A DNA stretch of 64,000 bases from Pelagibacteraceae bacterium. GTDB lineage: Bacteria; Pseudomonadota; Alphaproteobacteria; Pelagibacterales; Pelagibacteraceae. The notes beneath the pieces are model-generated. The model searched no databases. It was not told the origin of the DNA and worked only from the letters and a program-made list of their open reading frames with translations. The stretch spans positions 1 through 64,000 of the forward strand of contig SHWS01000004.1 of assembly GCA_009693705.1 (NCBI GenBank), written 5' to 3'. The position numbers were made by a program, and so were the translations under genes. Of the stretch, positions 43,166-52,262 are shown piece after piece (the first letter of the stretch is position 1; each line of letters opens with the position of its first letter).

Positions 43166-44219
43166 AAATCTCCAAACACAATACACATACAATCCCCGCA
43201 GTTACCATGGCGATAAATCCAACGATAAAAGGTTTAAAACCCATAATTTTTAAATCTTTTAGGTTAGTTGAAAGACCAATAGCGGTCATTGCCATGGATA
43301 AAAAAATTTTAGAGAACGTTTCTATTGAATTAACAGCATATACCCAGTGATCATTAAATGTAGAAATAAAAATTTGGTCTCCAATGTTTCTAATAATAAT
43401 CATCCCAATAAAACCTAAGATAAAATATGGAAAAATACCTAAGATTGAGTAATTTTTTTTTTTTGTCATTCCTCTGTTATAGACGAAAGCGAAAAGAGGT
43501 ATCATAATCACTAAAAAAGCATTCCTAATTAACTTTGTAACCGTTGCGAAATTCAAAGTTTCAGGACTATTGAATTGTTGATCGTATATTAATCCTGCAG
43601 CTGCAACTTGTGAAGTTTCATGAATTGATGTACCTAAAAATAATCCAATTAACATTGGATCGTTATCAAAATATATGTTTGCAAAATATGGATAAATTAA
43701 CATCGAGAGTATTCCAAATAAAGTGATGTTAGCTATCGCGTAAGATACTTCATTTTTATTTGCTTTAATCACAGGAGCTGTGGCCATAATTGCTGTTGAT
43801 CCACAAACTGTGCTACCAATTGATATTAGGTAAGCCATTCTAGTTGAGACTTTAAGTTTTTTGATTAATAGTTTGATAACTATTAAAACACAAATAATAC
43901 AAATTGTTATGAGTGGAATAGCTATTTTTCCAAATTCTAAAAATTCAAATGGTTTTAATTGTATTCCAAGGCAAATAATTCCAAATTTAAGAATATACTT
44001 TTGAGTAAAATCTAAACCTATAATAAAAAATTTTTTTATTTTAAAAATATTTCCAATAAAAATTCCAATTAGTATTGCTATCATTGCTGTTGAAATTGGA
44101 CTTTTATTATAGCCTAAAAGCTCAATACCAATAATATTATTAAAACCTTGGGATAATGAGTAAAGAATGAATGTAAAAATAATACCTGGTAAAAATATCA
44201 AATAATTTTTTAATAACAT
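43146..44219 (-). CDS. YeiH-family putative sulfate/sulfite exporter (UPF0324)
   Basis: This 357-residue inner-membrane protein has about ten spans. The family signatures are visible: ISIGSTVCGSTAIMATAPVI and LFLGTSIHETSQVAAAGLIY. It overlaps the convergent TSUP gene by 20 bases. YeiH proteins are often called putative sulfate exporters. With the sulfonate lyase gene just upstream (18 bases), it may be cotranscribed with suyBA, so that sulfite from SuyAB is removed. Confidence 0.88.
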   Translation of the reverse strand: MLLKNYLIFLPGIIFTFILYSLSQGFNNIIGIELLGYNKSPISTAMIAILIGIFIGNIFKIKKFFIIGLDFTQKYILKFGIICLGIQLKPFEFLEFGKIAIPLITICIICVLIVIKLLIKKLKVSTRMAYLISIGSTVCGSTAIMATAPVIKANKNEVSYAIANITLFGILSMLIYPYFANIYFDNDPMLIGLFLGTSIHETSQVAAAGLIYDQQFNSPETLNFATVTKLIRNAFLVIMIPLFAFVYNRGMTKKKNYSILGIFPYFILGFIGMIIIRNIGDQIFISTFNDHWVYAVNSIETFSKIFLSMAMTAIGLSTNLKDLKIMGFKPFIVGFIAMVTAGIVCVLCLEIFINFLY

Positions 44220-44236
44220 TAAAAATTATTTTTTGA

Positions 44237-45403
44237 TTAAGCGCTTCGATAAAGCTTAGTCATAACAAATTCCTTATGACCCAAAGCTTCAGCACAAGTT
44301 AATCTACCGTTGGCAACTCTAAGAGTTATCTTTATTAATTCATCTCCTGCTTCTGATAGATTCATTTCTCTTGAGAGTATTTTTGAAACATCACAATCAA
44401 TATGTTCGCCCATTGTCTTTACAGTTAATGGGTTGGCAGTTAATTTTATTACTGGTTCAATAGGATTTCCTACAATATTTCCTTGCCCTGTAGGGAATAA
44501 ATGAATATTAAATCCAGCTGCAGCTTGAAGGGTTACGCATTCCGCCGCCGCTGATGATGTATCCATAAAATATAAACCTTTACCTTTTTTGGGTTCTTCT
44601 GCAGGTTCTAATACATCTATAAATTTGCATGATCCAATTTTTTGAAAGTTTCCAAACGCTTTTTCTTCAATTGTTGTAAGGCCACCAGCAATATTACCTG
44701 CTGTTGGTTGACTTTCTGAAAGATCATCAGTTGCTTCTTTAAGTATAAAATTATTATATGAATTCCAAGTTTTCATAAACTTTTCTGATGCTTCTGGGGT
44801 TGCACCTCTTTTTGCACATACAGTTTCAGCGCCTGTAAGTTCTGAAGTTTCACCAAAACATAAATGAACTCCTAATGGTTCCAACTTATCCATCAAATTA
44901 CCAACAGTTGGGTTAGATGCTAATCCAGATGTGGTATCTGACTCTCCACATTTAACTGATATCCATAAGTCACTTATCGGACATTCTTCTCTTTGTTTTT
45001 CTGAGGCCCACATTACAAACTCTTGAGCTTTTTTTGAGGCTTTCATCACCGTACCAATATCACCAGTTCGTTCAATATGAAATCCTTCTACTGGTTTTCC
45101 AGTTTTTGCAATACCATCTACTATTTTTTTTGTCCATTTTGGCTCAATTCCAATAACTATTACTGCAGCTACATTAGGATTGCTTCCCGTTCCAATCATA
45201 GTCCTAAAATGTAATTCTAGATCGGCACCAAATTGAAGTCTACCGTATGAATGAGGCAGAGCCATAGTTCCTTTAATATTGTTAGCAACTGCCTCGGCAC
45301 ATGCGTTAGAAATATCATCTACAGGTAGAATAATTACGTGATTTCTAGTACCTGTTCTGCCGTTTTCTCTTTTATACCCTAAAAAACTTTTTGGAATTTT
45401 CAT
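44237..45403 (-). CDS. suyB: sulfolactate sulfo-lyase large subunit (SuyB-like, UxaA family)
   Basis: This 388-residue UxaA-family lyase contains [20 protein letters not shown] and a Cys-rich fold with the conserved [20 protein letters not shown] region. Family relatives include altronate and galactarate dehydratases and sulfolactate sulfo-lyase, which yields pyruvate and sulfite. The split into a 388 and a 94-residue gene and the sulfite context support SuyB. The dehydratase alternative cannot be excluded. It follows suyA by three bases. Confidence 0.8.
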   Translation of the reverse strand: MKIPKSFLGYKRENGRTGTRNHVIILPVDDISNACAEAVANNIKGTMALPHSYGRLQFGADLELHFRTMIGTGSNPNVAAVIVIGIEPKWTKKIVDGIAKTGKPVEGFHIERTGDIGTVMKASKKAQEFVMWASEKQREECPISDLWISVKCGESDTTSGLASNPTVGNLMDKLEPLGVHLCFGETSELTGAETVCAKRGATPEASEKFMKTWNSYNNFILKEATDDLSESQPTAGNIAGGLTTIEEKAFGNFQKIGSCKFIDVLEPAEEPKKGKGLYFMDTSSAAAECVTLQAAAGFNIHLFPTGQGNIVGNPIEPVIKLTANPLTVKTMGEHIDCDVSKILSREMNLSEAGDELIKITLRVANGRLTCAEALGHKEFVMTKLYRSA

Positions 45404-45406
45404 ATT

Positions 45407-45691
45407 TTACCACTTCTTAGTTTTTACATTATGAACATGAACATGCTCACCTTTTTTAATTGATTTAACAACTTTGCCTATGTCGTGACCATATTTTAAA
45501 ATAGTATCACCCTCATTTAGGTCAATCATTGCAATTTTGTGTCCTAGCTGAATTTCATTGATAGATTGGATTTTTATAGTCTTGTCGTTTTCCATAATCC
45601 AACAAGAACATTGTTGTTTAGGAGTTATTTTTTCAACCACTACAACTCCGACATTATCTCTTTCGTCGTGAATTATAATATCTGTAGTCAT
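45407..45691 (-). CDS. suyA: sulfolactate sulfo-lyase small subunit (SuyA-like, SAF domain)
   Basis: This 94-residue SAF-domain protein has IHDERDNVGVVVVEKITPKQ at the N-terminus and KIAMIDLNEGDTILKYGHDIG in the middle, as in the small subunits of UxaA-type lyases. It works with the next gene product (three-base gap). Assignment as SuyA rests on the size, the pairing and the sulfonate surroundings. It is divergent from xsc, with 89 bases between. Confidence 0.8.
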   Translation of the reverse strand: MTTDIIIHDERDNVGVVVVEKITPKQQCSCWIMENDKTIKIQSINEIQLGHKIAMIDLNEGDTILKYGHDIGKVVKSIKKGEHVHVHNVKTKKW

Positions 45692-45780
45692 TATATGTGT
45701 CGATTTTTTATTTGAAATAAATTTAATCTTATATATTAATTAACAAAATTAACAATTTTTTATCAAGAAAGTTCTTTTTA
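45692..45780. promoter_or_regulatory. divergent promoter region between suyA and xsc
   Basis: This 89-base, almost purely A/T region separates the suyA and xsc starts, which read away from each other. It must hold the promoters of both sulfite-releasing branches, so shared control is plausible. No repeat, hairpin or clear -35/-10 pair stands out. No regulator gene is adjacent. Confidence 0.5.
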
Positions 45781-47565
45781 ATGACTAAAATGACAACTGA
45801 AGAAGCCTTTGTAAAAGTTCTTCAAATGCATGGTATCGAACATGCTTTTGGAATTATTGGTTCTGCATTTATGCCTATTTCAGATATATTTGCTGATGCG
45901 GGTATCACTTTTTGGGATGTTGCTCATGAATCTAACGGAGGTTTAATAGCTGATGGTTACACGCGTGCAACTGGAAAAATGTCAATGGTTATTGCACAAA
46001 ATGGACCAGGCATAACTGGTTTAGTAACACCAATTAAAACCGCTTATTGGAATCATACTCCTCTTTTATTAGTAACTCCTCAAGCTGCAAATAGAACTAT
46101 GGGCCAAGGAGGTTTTCAAGAAGTTGAACAAATGAATTTGTTTAGAGATATGGTTTGTTATCAAGAAGAGGTTAGAGACCCCTCTAGAATGGCAGAGGTA
46201 TTAAATAGAGTTATAGAAAAAGCGATTAGAGGTTCGGCCCCTGCACAAATTAATGTTCCAAGAGATTATTGGTGCCAAGTTATAGATATAGAGTTACCAG
46301 CAATTGTTAGGCTCGAAAGACAAGCGGGTGGAACTGAAGCTATTAAAAAAGCAGCAAAACTTTTATCAGATGCAAAATTTCCAGTGATTTTAGCTGGAGC
46401 AGGAGTTGTTATAGGAGGAGCAATTGAAGAAACAAAAAAACTTGCTGAAAAATTAGACTCACCTGTTTGTTCAGGCTATCAACACAACGATAGTTTTCCA
46501 GGAAGTCATCCTTTGGCTTGTGGTCCTTTGGGTTATAATGGATCAAAAGCAGCTATGGAATTAATTGCAAAAGCAGATGTAGTATTAGCTCTGGGCACTA
46601 GATTAAATCCTTTTTCAACATTACCAGGATATGGAATTGATTATTGGCCAAAAAATGCCAGTATTATTCAGGTAGATATTAATTCAGATAGAATTGGTCT
46701 TACGAAGAAAGTATCGGTTGGAATTTGTGGTGATGCAAAATTAGTTGCAAAACAAATTTTGTCTAATTTGTCTTCAGATGCTGGTAATAAAGATCGCCAA
46801 TCAAGAAAAGATTTAATTCATCAAACAAAATCAGCTTGGTTACAAAAGTTATCTAGTTTAGATCATGAGGATGACGATCAAGGTACCAGTTGGAATAAAG
46901 ATGCAAGAGAAAGAGACTCAGATCGAATGTCACCAAGACAAGCCTGGCGAGCAATACAAGCGGGTATGCCAGATGATGTAATTATATCTAGTGACATTGG
47001 AAACAATTGTGCAATAGGAAATGCCTACCCTACATTTGAAAAACCAAGAAAATATTTAGCTCCAGGTTTATTTGGTCCTTGTGGCTATGGTTTTCCTTCA
47101 ATCTTAGGCGCTAAAATTGGCTGCCCTGATACACCGGTTATAGGTTTTGCGGGTGATGGTGCTTTTGGAATAAGCATGAACGAAATGAGCTCCTGCGCTA
47201 GGGAAGAATGGCCAGCAATAACAATGGTTATATTTAGAAACTATCAATGGGGTGCGGAAAAAAGAAACACTACTCTTTGGTTTGATAATAATTTTGTTGG
47301 TACAGAACTTGATCCTAAATTAAGTTATGCAAAAGTCGCTGATGCATGTGGTTTAAAAGGTATAACTGTTAGAACTATGCAAGAAACAACTAACGCTATC
47401 AAAAAATCATGTGAAGACCAAAAGAAAGGAATTACTACATTTATAGAAGTAATTTTAAACCAAGAATTAGGCGAACCTTTTAGAAGAGATGCTATGAAAA
47501 AACCAGTTAGAATTGCTGGAATTAAAAAAGAAGACATGAGGAAGCAAGCTTCGTTAATTTCTTAA
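45781..47565 (+). CDS. xsc: sulfoacetaldehyde acetyltransferase
   Basis: This 594-residue ThDP enzyme converts sulfoacetaldehyde and phosphate to acetyl phosphate and sulfite. The ThDP-activating Glu is E50 (VAHESNGG). The metal/ThDP site begins at GDG (458-460) and continues to YQWGAEKRNTTLWFDNNFVG, which matches Xsc rather than acetolactate synthase. It is 594 residues, the usual length. Sulfoacetaldehyde usually comes from taurine. A phosphotransacetylase is not in the window. Confidence 0.94.
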   Translation: MTKMTTEEAFVKVLQMHGIEHAFGIIGSAFMPISDIFADAGITFWDVAHESNGGLIADGYTRATGKMSMVIAQNGPGITGLVTPIKTAYWNHTPLLLVTPQAANRTMGQGGFQEVEQMNLFRDMVCYQEEVRDPSRMAEVLNRVIEKAIRGSAPAQINVPRDYWCQVIDIELPAIVRLERQAGGTEAIKKAAKLLSDAKFPVILAGAGVVIGGAIEETKKLAEKLDSPVCSGYQHNDSFPGSHPLACGPLGYNGSKAAMELIAKADVVLALGTRLNPFSTLPGYGIDYWPKNASIIQVDINSDRIGLTKKVSVGICGDAKLVAKQILSNLSSDAGNKDRQSRKDLIHQTKSAWLQKLSSLDHEDDDQGTSWNKDARERDSDRMSPRQAWRAIQAGMPDDVIISSDIGNNCAIGNAYPTFEKPRKYLAPGLFGPCGYGFPSILGAKIGCPDTPVIGFAGDGAFGISMNEMSSCAREEWPAITMVIFRNYQWGAEKRNTTLWFDNNFVGTELDPKLSYAKVADACGLKGITVRTMQETTNAIKKSCEDQKKGITTFIEVILNQELGEPFRRDAMKKPVRIAGIKKEDMRKQASLIS

Positions 47566-47604
47566 AACCTTTAAAAAAATAAAAAAAAATCGTAATCTCT
47601 CTAG

Positions 47605-48909
47605 ATGCAAGTGGTAAATGACAATGGTTGTAGCTGGATAAATGATCTTACTAACAGGACAAATATTAAGACTTTGGGATCCAATGAAGAATGTGATTGG
47701 CTAATTATAGGAGCGGGATACACAGGATTATCAGCAGCAAGGAAATTAGGACAATTATATCCTGGTCAAAAAATAATATTAGCAGATTCTCAATTAGCGG
47801 GTGAGGGTGCGAGTGCAAGAAATTCTGGATACTTAGTTGATACAACACTTAATGATGGGTTTACATCCAATAAGGAATTAGAAAATTATAAAAAAAAATC
47901 AGATATTTATAAATTAGGAGTTGATTCTGTTAAAAAATTTATCAAAGAATATCAAGTTGATTGTGAATGGAATGAGTGCGGAAAATATTTTGCTTCATCT
48001 AAAATTGAAGATCAAAAAATTTTAATTAGGTTTTCAGACACACTTAAAAAATTAGGATTTGAACATAATTTATTATCATCTGTAGAGTTAAAAAAAAAAT
48101 TAGGTACAGATTTTTATAATATTGCTCTTTATACTAAAGGAGGAATTTTATTGCATCCAGGTAAATTAGTTAGAGCGATGATTGATACTTTGCCTGTCAA
48201 CGTTAAATTATTTGAAAATTCAACTTTATTAAAATGGTCGAAAAAAAATGATACTATTTCTTGTAATTTTAAAAATGGAACAATAATTACAAAAAAAATT
48301 ATATTTGCTACTAATGGGTTTTTAAGATCACTTGGAATTAAATCTAATTACAATTTTCCCATTACTTTAACAGCTAGTATGACAAGACCTCTAACTGATG
48401 AAGAATTTAATTCTATCGGAAGACCAAAAGAATGGGGTGTCTTATCAGTACGTCCTATGGGTGCAACTATTAGAATGACCAGAGATAGAAGAATTTTAAT
48501 AAGAAATACTGCAGAAGTTCATAATCCATTTAAAATGTCCCAATTAGAATTAGACAATAGAGCCATTAAACAAAAGATCGGTATAAAAAAAAGATTTCCT
48601 CAATTATCTAGTGATATTATTCAATCTTCATGGTCTGGAATTGTATCTAGATCAAGAAATGGCTCACAAATTTTTGAAAAAATTGATAATAATATTTTTG
48701 TTGCAGGCTGTTATAACGGGTCTGGTATTGGAGTTGGTACTTTATTTGGAGAGCAAATCGCCCTTAAAGCAAGCAATGAAAACACTTTTGAGATTAAAGT
48801 TATCGAGTCAAGAAATAACCCTACTTGGTTACCACCTCAACCGTTTTTAAACTTAGGTGTAAAAACAAGATTATTTTATGAACGTTTTAAGGCAAGATCA
48901 GAAATATAA
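47605..48909 (+). CDS. FAD-dependent oxidoreductase of the DAO family, candidate taurine or amine dehydrogenase
   Basis: This 434-residue protein has DWLIIGAGYTGLSAARKLGQ near residues 31-50, then GEGASARNSGYLVDT, the same flavin-binding arrangement as the PuuB-like protein at 22087. The C-terminal GCYNGSGIGVGTLFGEQ is the second FAD contact. It begins 40 bases after xsc on the same strand and may supply sulfoacetaldehyde from taurine, as TauY does with TauX. No small TauX-like gene is visible, so the assignment is inference from position. Confidence 0.85.
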   Translation: MQVVNDNGCSWINDLTNRTNIKTLGSNEECDWLIIGAGYTGLSAARKLGQLYPGQKIILADSQLAGEGASARNSGYLVDTTLNDGFTSNKELENYKKKSDIYKLGVDSVKKFIKEYQVDCEWNECGKYFASSKIEDQKILIRFSDTLKKLGFEHNLLSSVELKKKLGTDFYNIALYTKGGILLHPGKLVRAMIDTLPVNVKLFENSTLLKWSKKNDTISCNFKNGTIITKKIIFATNGFLRSLGIKSNYNFPITLTASMTRPLTDEEFNSIGRPKEWGVLSVRPMGATIRMTRDRRILIRNTAEVHNPFKMSQLELDNRAIKQKIGIKKRFPQLSSDIIQSSWSGIVSRSRNGSQIFEKIDNNIFVAGCYNGSGIGVGTLFGEQIALKASNENTFEIKVIESRNNPTWLPPQPFLNLGVKTRLFYERFKARSEI

Positions 48910-49009
48910 TAAAAAAATTTAGTTTTACTTATACATTGCTGAGGGACAATTAGACACACATTTGATTAATTTTTCTTTAATAATTAAAAATGTGCTATAA
49001 AATATTTTT

Positions 49010-49351
49010 ATGTATAAAATTTTATTAAGTATTTTTATTTTATTCTTTACAAACAATTTTGCATTATCATCTTCGCACGATGATCCTCATAAAAATCATG
49101 TCAATATGCCATTTCAAGAAGCAATGAAAAAGATGCATGAAGACATGATGATTATATCTTCAGGAAATATTGATATAGATTTTTTAAATAGCATGATTCC
49201 GCATCATCAAGGTGCAATTGATATGTCCGAAGAATTAATAAAAAAATCAAATAACTCTGAACTAAAAGCATTAGCTTTAAAAATTATTGGTGCGCAAATT
49301 AATGAAATTAAGCAAATGCAAGATTTAATCAAAAAGATAGAGAAAGAATAA
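49010..49351 (+). CDS. DUF305 family exported protein
   Basis: This 113-residue protein has a signal peptide (cleavage near ALSS, about residue 20). Its DUF305 core is DFLNSMIPHHQGAIDMSEEL, with the HH motif, and a helix ending KIIGAQINEIKQMQDLIKK. Members are periplasmic four-helix proteins, some of them involved in metal (often copper) handling. The Met/His-rich segment after the signal (DDPHKNHVNMPFQEAMKKMH) supports metal binding. It is unlinked to the sulfonate genes. Confidence 0.9.
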   Translation: MYKILLSIFILFFTNNFALSSSHDDPHKNHVNMPFQEAMKKMHEDMMIISSGNIDIDFLNSMIPHHQGAIDMSEELIKKSNNSELKALALKIIGAQINEIKQMQDLIKKIEKE

Positions 49352-49382
49352 AAGATAACTTAATTCATTTCATAAAGTAACT

Positions 49383-50534
49383 CTATAAAACAACTAAATC
49401 TATTTTTTGTTTACCAAGTCTTTCATTGCCGTTTTTAGTTACAAGGTAAGTTTCACCCAAATTCATAGCTAACTGATTATCTGAATCCATCAAGATCATG
49501 TGCATAAAAAAGACATTGCCTGGTTTGATGATGTAAGGATTTCCAGTGTAAAGCATTGGCCAATCCATCCAATTTGGAGAAAACGTTGAACCAAGTGAAT
49601 ATCCACAAGCATTCATTCTTGATTTATTGTAACCTAAATCATCAAAAGTTTTTGCATGAGTATCGAAAACTTCTCCAACAGTGTTATTTGGAATTAATTT
49701 TTTTTGACAATTTGTTAAAGCTTCAACACAAGCTTCGTGCATTTTAATATGTTTTGGATTTGATTTTCCAATCAAAATAGTTCTAAACATTGCTGAATGA
49801 TAATGTTTATAAGTTCCTGCCCATTCAATACTTAGTTGATCATCGGCAGATAAGTTTCTTTTTTCAGATTGGTATCTACAAAGTAGAGCGTTATGTCCAG
49901 ATCCTATAATATAATCATTAGCAGGATAATCACCACCGCCTTCCAAAACAACTTTTTGCATTTCTGCTAAAATCTTTGATTCACTTGCTCCATTTTTTGC
50001 GTACTTCCAAGCTTGATCAAGAGCATTATCCGCTAGTTCAGCCGCTTTTTTTACATAAACTATTTCTTCTTGAGATTTTATTACTCTATGTTTTGTAATT
50101 AATTCTGATTGATCTTCAATTTCACAATATTCTTTTAAAGACTTATTTAGTCTCAAAGCGTTACGACCGGTCATTCCATAAGCTTCATATTCTATACCAA
50201 TTTTTTTTCCTTTTAGATTAAGTTCATTTAAAATTACCTTAAGATCGTCCGTAGGATTAGATCCATCTTTATCAATCCAAATTCTTATGTCTTGAATATT
50301 GGATGTGTTTTGTGCTTGTCTTAAATCAGGAGCTCTAGTTAAAAGAATTATGTTTCCTTTTTGATCAAGAACTAAAGTTTGAAAAAAAACATAACCAAAA
50401 GTGTCGTAGCCAGTAAGCCAATACATAGACTCCTGCCTAAACATTAGCAAGGCATCAAGATTTTGATCTTCCATTGACTTTAAGACAAGAGATTTTCTTT
50501 TTTTAAATTCTTCTTTACTAAAATGTAATGCCAT
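49383..50534 (-). CDS. M24-family hydrolase, EutD/DoeA-like
   Basis: This 383-residue pita-bread-fold protein has an N-terminal creatinase domain and a C-terminal M24 domain (from about 160). The metal-ligand Asp pair of standard aminopeptidases is replaced in SIEWAGTYKHYHSAMFRT, where E and H appear, as in ectoine hydrolases (DoeA/EutD). It may therefore cleave a compatible solute amide rather than a peptide. It is convergent with the DUF305 gene and faces the same way as the DMT gene that lies upstream. Confidence 0.8.
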   Translation of the reverse strand: MALHFSKEEFKKRKSLVLKSMEDQNLDALLMFRQESMYWLTGYDTFGYVFFQTLVLDQKGNIILLTRAPDLRQAQNTSNIQDIRIWIDKDGSNPTDDLKVILNELNLKGKKIGIEYEAYGMTGRNALRLNKSLKEYCEIEDQSELITKHRVIKSQEEIVYVKKAAELADNALDQAWKYAKNGASESKILAEMQKVVLEGGGDYPANDYIIGSGHNALLCRYQSEKRNLSADDQLSIEWAGTYKHYHSAMFRTILIGKSNPKHIKMHEACVEALTNCQKKLIPNNTVGEVFDTHAKTFDDLGYNKSRMNACGYSLGSTFSPNWMDWPMLYTGNPYIIKPGNVFFMHMILMDSDNQLAMNLGETYLVTKNGNERLGKQKIDLVVL

Positions 50535-50587
50535 TAATTAAATTTTATTATATTTTAAACTCTTAGTCTAGTTGCAAACGAGCAAAT

Positions 50588-51451
50588 CTAATTTTTATAG
50601 GTCTGATTAATAACATAAATTCCAGATAAAGAAATTATTAATGCCCCAACAATTGTAAATATATCTGGAATATCATCATAAAAAAAATATCCAAAAATAA
50701 TAGCCCAAAAAATTAGAGTATAATGAAACGGTTGTATTATACTCGCTCTAGCTTTGCTTAAAGCAATTATTTGCAAATAAACCCCTAATGAAAAAAAAGT
50801 TCCTATCCCAAAAAACATAAAATATGAATTTAAATTCACTGGTTTCCAAAATATAAATGCTAAAAAAGACATAATTGAAATACCAACTATTGAAGTGAAG
50901 AACAAAGTTACTTCTGATGAGTCGTACTCAGATACTTTTTTAGTAATAATTTGATATAATCCTAAAAAAAATGCCGCTAACAATGGTAGCATTGATTTTG
51001 GATCAAAGATTGATGAAGCTGGACGCAAAATAATTAGAACCCCGATAAAGCCAATAAAAATTGCTGCCCATGTTTTAGCTGATACTTTTTCTTTCAATAT
51101 CATGGCCGATAAAGCCACTATTATAATAGGTGCTGTTGCACCAATACTATGTGCGTCTGCTAATGATAAATATTTGAAAGCTAAAACAAAACAACCAGAC
51201 TCAATTAAAGAAAGTACACTTCTAATAAGTTGTAATTTAATATTTTTCGAATGATAAAATTTTGGATTTTTTTTTCTCTTTGACTCAGAAATACTTAAAA
51301 ATAAAATAAAAAAATACTTAACTAACAATAATTGAAAAATTGAATGATTGATTACGGCAGTTTTTTGCAAAACATCGAGTAAAGAGAAGGAAAAATATGC
51401 GGTAATACCATATAAAATACCTATAGTTTCAGTAGATTTAACTTTTAACAT
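50588..51451 (-). CDS. DMT-superfamily (EamA) transporter
   Basis: This 287-residue inner-membrane protein has ten predicted spans; the first repeat includes LADAHSIGATAPIIIVALSAMIL and the second includes FFSLGVYLQIIALSKARASI. The substrate is unknown. A position 53 bases upstream of the M24 hydrolase suggests possible cotranscription. It is separated by seven bases from the M23 peptidase stop. Confidence 0.85.
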   Translation of the reverse strand: MLKVKSTETIGILYGITAYFSFSLLDVLQKTAVINHSIFQLLLVKYFFILFLSISESKRKKNPKFYHSKNIKLQLIRSVLSLIESGCFVLAFKYLSLADAHSIGATAPIIIVALSAMILKEKVSAKTWAAIFIGFIGVLIILRPASSIFDPKSMLPLLAAFFLGLYQIITKKVSEYDSSEVTLFFTSIVGISIMSFLAFIFWKPVNLNSYFMFFGIGTFFSLGVYLQIIALSKARASIIQPFHYTLIFWAIIFGYFFYDDIPDIFTIVGALIISLSGIYVINQTYKN

Positions 51452-51458
51452 ATAATTA

Positions 51459-52262
51459 TTATTTTAGTACAGACATTGGATCAAGTCTTGTTTGAAACCA
51501 GTTAATTCTAAAGTCAAGATGAGGACCCGTCGAACGTCCGGTAGATCCTACGGTTCCAATTATACCTCCCTGTTTAATTTGATCTCCAACCTCAACCAGT
51601 ACTTTTTGAAGATGTGAATATATTGTTGAAATTCCATGTCCATGATCCATAATAATTGTACCACCGGTGTAATAAAGATCTGATTCTGCCATAGTAACAA
51701 CACCAGTACCGGATGATTTTATTTTAGTTCCCTCATTTGCGGCAATATCAATGCCATAATGAGGTACTTTAGGAACACCATTTAAAATTCTTTGACTACC
51801 ATAAACTCCGCTAACTATACCTTCTACAGGCATAATAAATTTCTCACTAAAAAAAGTAAAATTAGAATTTATCCCTCGAGCTTCACCGATTCGATTGTTT
51901 TCCTCTTTTATTCTTTGAAAAACAGAATCAGGTGGGGTCACTTTACTTTCGGGTAGACCATCTATTTTTTGAATGGCATAATTTCTTTTTTGAACTTTTT
52001 TTATAATTTTTTCTTTTTTATCATTAAAAGTTTTAGTGAATATCAAATCATTTTGATGATCACGGTCAATGCCAAATACAAAATATCCATCTTTGGATAC
52101 TTTAAGTTCTTTTTTATCAATCGTAATTTTAGAATTCGGATCAGTTTTTCCTAATATGTAATGTCCTTGAATGAACTCTCCTTGAAATTCTAAAGCCATG
52201 ACTTGAAAAGAAGTAAAAATTAGAAAAAATAGAGTTATTCTAAAAACTATTGTGCTGTCCAT
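51459..52262 (-). CDS. M23 family peptidase (LytM-like), exported
   Basis: The protein has 267 residues from ATG 52262 (MDSTIVFRITLFFLIFTSFQ), chosen because a signal peptide starts here; an upstream ATG at 52325 adds 21 residues without function. The catalytic zinc site is HYGIDIAANEGT and the HLDFRI terminal motif, in which the usual HxH becomes HLD. The N-terminal half has an Ig-like fold and the C-terminal half the LytM fold. It probably trims or remodels peptidoglycan. It overlaps the SDR gene by 16 bases. Confidence 0.82.
   Translation of the reverse strand: MDSTIVFRITLFFLIFTSFQVMALEFQGEFIQGHYILGKTDPNSKITIDKKELKVSKDGYFVFGIDRDHQNDLIFTKTFNDKKEKIIKKVQKRNYAIQKIDGLPESKVTPPDSVFQRIKEENNRIGEARGINSNFTFFSEKFIMPVEGIVSGVYGSQRILNGVPKVPHYGIDIAANEGTKIKSSGTGVVTMAESDLYYTGGTIIMDHGHGISTIYSHLQKVLVEVGDQIKQGGIIGTVGSTGRSTGPHLDFRINWFQTRLDPMSVLK

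Noticed and set aside
44237-45691. Altronate or galactarate dehydratase for this UxaA pair
   Set aside because: It cannot be ruled out, but no hexuronate genes are present and both sulfite-handling permeases and Xsc are adjacent, so SuyAB is preferred.
45781-47565. Acetolactate synthase or another ThDP decarboxylase
   Set aside because: The C-terminal YQWGAEKRNTTLWF region and the sulfonate neighbours match Xsc better, and no small regulatory subunit gene follows.
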